A stretch of 64,000 nucleotides of DNA, from contig NZ_CP040058.1 in assembly GCF_005280655.1 (NCBI RefSeq), forward strand, positions 1,836,001 to 1,900,000, read 5' to 3'. This DNA comes from Anaerostipes rhamnosivorans (GTDB lineage: Bacteria > Bacillota > Clostridia > Lachnospirales > Lachnospiraceae). Below the pieces are notes generated by a model, which searched no databases, was not told the DNA's origin, and saw only the letters and a list, made by a program, of their open reading frames with translations. The position numbers were made by a program, and so were the translations under genes. Positions 62,478-64,000 of this stretch are shown here, one piece after another. How positions within the stretch are numbered: position 1 is the first letter of the stretch; every line of letters starts with the position of its first letter.

Positions 62478-63038
62478 TTAAAAACCAATTCCCTGTAAAT
62501 ACATTTTTGATATCTTGTTTAGTAGTTTCATGGCCCACTCCTCGCTTTCATAGTGGTATGCGATCTGCAATAGTGCATCTAAAAAATTGTTGGCTATGAT
62601 GTGTACAAACACTGGATCGTAATGCCTGCACAGATCCCGGTGCGAGTTCAGATGGCCCTCGATCTCACAGACCAGGTTTTCCTTTTCACACTCATATTTT
62701 GTCTTAGTGCTTTTATCCATCATAATGATGAATTCCTTATGGTGCCTGAAAAGACTTCTGATACAGTCCTCTTCCATCTGGCTCAGATACTGGTAATTCT
62801 GATGGTCCGATGATCCGCTGCCTTTCATGACCCGCTTCCAGTCAAAATGCACCGGGCGTAGGACTTCATCAAACAATGCCTCTTTATTTTTATAATAAGA
62901 ATAAATAAGACCGGCCGGTATCCCGGCTCTGTCAGCGATACTGCGCATGGTCGCCTGGACATATCCATTTTCATAAAACTCCTCCAGGGCCGCATGGAGA
63001 ATCCCCTGCCGGATCTCTTCTTTTAAAACTTGTGCCAT
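62478..63038 (-). CDS. TetR/AcrR-family regulator of the MATE-CDF operon
   Basis: 186 aa. HTH: IRQGILHAALEEFYENGYVQATMRSIADRAGIPAGLIYSYYKNKEALFDEV. Helical sensor domain behind. The ATG at 63038 follows AGGAGGA with correct spacing (the ATG just before it is too close). Inferred to bind the two AATATTGAA-N6-TTCAATATT sites, repressing itself and the MATE-CDF genes until a drug or ion is sensed. Confidence 0.92.
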   Translation of the reverse strand: MAQVLKEEIRQGILHAALEEFYENGYVQATMRSIADRAGIPAGLIYSYYKNKEALFDEVLRPVHFDWKRVMKGSGSSDHQNYQYLSQMEEDCIRSLFRHHKEFIIMMDKSTKTKYECEKENLVCEIEGHLNSHRDLCRHYDPVFVHIIANNFLDALLQIAYHYESEEWAMKLLNKISKMYLQGIGF

Positions 63039-63048
63039 CATTCCTCCT

Positions 63049-63072
63049 AATATTGAACTGTAATTCAATATT
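63049..63072. promoter_or_regulatory. TetR operator copy 2 (tetR promoter)
   Basis: AATATTGAA-CTGTAA-TTCAATATT, identical arms to copy 1. It covers the tetR -10 (TAATAT at 63073-63068), so binding would block transcription. Confidence 0.78.
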
Positions 63073-63096
63073 ATAATAGTTCTAATTCTTTGTCAA
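63068..63096 (-). promoter_or_regulatory. promoter of tetR
   Basis: Minus strand TTGACA (63096-63091), 17 nt, TAATAT (63073-63068). A TATAAT two bases upstream would give a 15-nt spacer. Confidence 0.6.
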
Positions 63097-63109
63097 TATT
63101 TTTAACTCA

Positions 63110-63138
63110 TTGACAGCCTATGCCCTAATAGTTATAAT
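63110..63138 (+). promoter_or_regulatory. promoter of marR-tauE
   Basis: TTGACA (63110-63115), 17 nt, TATAAT (63133-63138): full consensus. The near-palindrome AGTTATAATTAGAACT (63130-63145) covers the -10 and is a likely MarR site; a related AGTTCTAATT lies at 63078-63087 in the tetR promoter. Confidence 0.8.
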
Positions 63139-63183
63139 TAGAACTGTTATAAAAATAACTTTTAACAGAAAGGACTGATTTTC

Positions 63184-63621
63184 ATGCAGAATCATGTTTT
63201 GACCTATGCAAACCATTTTAAGCATTTGTATCGGCAGACATTCCAGCCTTTGTCGGATCAGTACGAACTTTCGCAGCTGGAAATTGATGTCTTGCTTTTT
63301 CTAAAAAATAATCCAATGCATAATACTGCCAAGGATATCTCCATCATGAGGGGCTTTGCCAAATCCAATGTCTCGAAGGCCGTGGAATCTCTCAGAATGC
63401 AGAAGTATCTCACTTCTTCTCCTGACCCTGTAAACCGGAAGGTGCACCGGCTGATCCTATCTGCTGATATGAAAGACCGGATTAATGCCCTGGCTGGCTG
63501 TCAGGAACAATGCTTTGCACTTTTGCTGGATGGTTTTTCTAAGGCAGAACGGGAAAAACTCCAGGAGTTTTTCAGCAGGATCGATGATAATATCACAAAG
63601 TCACTGAAAGAAAAAAAATAA
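63184..63621 (+). CDS. MarR-family transcriptional regulator
   Basis: 145 aa. Winged helix: LSQLEIDVLLFLKNNPMHNTAKDISIMRGFAKSNVSKAVESLRMQKYLTSSPDPVNRKVHRLILS, flanked by dimerisation helices. The usual role is autorepression and control of the next gene; the next gene here is the TauE-like permease 19 nt downstream. The ribosome-binding site AGAAAGGAC precedes the ATG. Confidence 0.92.
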   Translation: MQNHVLTYANHFKHLYRQTFQPLSDQYELSQLEIDVLLFLKNNPMHNTAKDISIMRGFAKSNVSKAVESLRMQKYLTSSPDPVNRKVHRLILSADMKDRINALAGCQEQCFALLLDGFSKAEREKLQEFFSRIDDNITKSLKEKK

Positions 63622-63640
63622 CAAGTATGAGGTAACGATT

Positions 63641-64000
63641 ATGTTATATAAATTTATCATTTGTTTTTTGGCAGGAATCGGCGCGGGGCTGGGCACAGGT
63701 TTTGCCGGTATGAGCGCAGCTGCTGTCATCAGTCCCATGCTCATAGCCTTTCTCGGAATGAATCCTTACATGGCAGTGGGCATTGCCCTGGCAAGCGATG
63801 TGTGTGCCAGCGCTGTATCTGCCTATACCTATGGCAAACATAAGAACCTGGATATTAAAAACGGATTGGTCATGATGGCCTCCGTGCTATGCTTTACTTT
63901 AGTTGGGAGCTATATTTCAAGCCTTGTACCAAGCACAGCCATGGGCGGTTTTTCTACTTTCATGACCTTGCTGCTTGGAATTAAGTTCCTCGTCCGCCCG
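63641..64000 (+). CDS. TauE/SafE (TSUP) family anion permease, 5' part
   Basis: Partial, 120 residues before the window ends. Start ATG at 63641 with GAGG 9 nt upstream. N-terminal LAGIGAGLGTGFAGMSAAAVISPMLIAFLGM is the family hallmark, with ALASDVCASAVSAYTYGKHKNLDIKNG after it; three or four membrane helices are visible. Family members export sulfite, sulfoacetate or take up related anions. Probably co-transcribed with and controlled by the MarR regulator. Confidence 0.88.
   Translation, partial: MLYKFIICFLAGIGAGLGTGFAGMSAAAVISPMLIAFLGMNPYMAVGIALASDVCASAVSAYTYGKHKNLDIKNGLVMMASVLCFTLVGSYISSLVPSTAMGGFSTFMTLLLGIKFLVRP

Overview
The window looks like a chromosomal segment of a Gram-positive, anaerobic Clostridia, most likely a Lachnospiraceae gut bacterium. 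An Anaerostipes-like genome would fit, but I cannot confirm a genus. The reasons are a PolC-type replicative polymerase, the MEP isoprenoid pathway, a V-type ATPase of the clostridial gene order, a flavodiiron protein, cobalt uptake behind a cobalamin riboswitch, and strong AGGAGG ribosome-binding sites. I saw no rRNA, tRNA, transposase, prophage or CRISPR array.

Layout. (1) 1-11.0 kb, minus strand: a cut-off PAS sensor gene, then a housekeeping run read right to left, pyrH-frr-(terminator)-uppS-cdsA-dxr-rseP-ispG-polC, covering UMP kinase, ribosome recycling, polyprenol, phospholipid and isoprenoid synthesis, intramembrane proteolysis and replication. (2) 11.1-15.3 kb, minus: an operon from a consensus promoter with a Thr-rich membrane-anchored protein, a YdcF/SanA-like protein, a YgjP-like metallopeptidase, purine nucleoside phosphorylase, an adenosine/SAH-deaminase-like amidohydrolase and D-aminoacyl-tRNA deacylase. 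(3) 15.5-16.7 kb, plus: flavodiiron protein FprA. (4) 16.8-28.5 kb, minus: the nine-gene V-ATPase operon (G/H-C-I-K-F-E-A-B-D), apparently continuing into an SRAP DNA-repair protein, an aldehyde dehydrogenase and MoaA. A cluster of three hairpins lies between the A and B genes. (5) 28.5-31.7 kb: HAD phosphatase, RNase H1, two small genes and a DUF305 protein. (6) 31.7-37.3 kb: cobalamin/cobalt locus. cobA-hemD and a Cys-rich small protein run one way; cbiM-cbiN-cbiQ-(cbiO::cbiK fusion) run the other way behind a cobalamin riboswitch, from interlocked divergent promoters. (7) 37.4-50.3 kb: two MacB/FtsX-type ABC exporters, one with a TetR regulator and one with a two-component system, plus a nitroreductase, an AraC-GNAT fusion and a HelD-like RNA polymerase-associated helicase. 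(8) 50.4-57.0 kb, minus: a defence-type operon, fic - 59-aa unknown ORF - hsdM - half-length hsdS with TAEL repeats - hsdR, behind a promoter carrying three direct repeats. (9) 57.1-64.0 kb: HD protein, CD3324-like small regulator, a 61-bp tandem repeat, a ceramidase-like protein, a TetR-MATE-CDF efflux operon with two copies of an inverted-repeat operator, and divergent marR with the start of a TauE/SafE-family permease.

The least ordinary parts are the fic/type I restriction operon (half-size specificity subunit, unrecorded small ORF, iterated operator), the CbiO-CbiK fusion, the structured RNA between atpA and atpB, and the 61-bp hairpin repeat. All function calls rest on reading motifs and gene order by eye; no database search was run.
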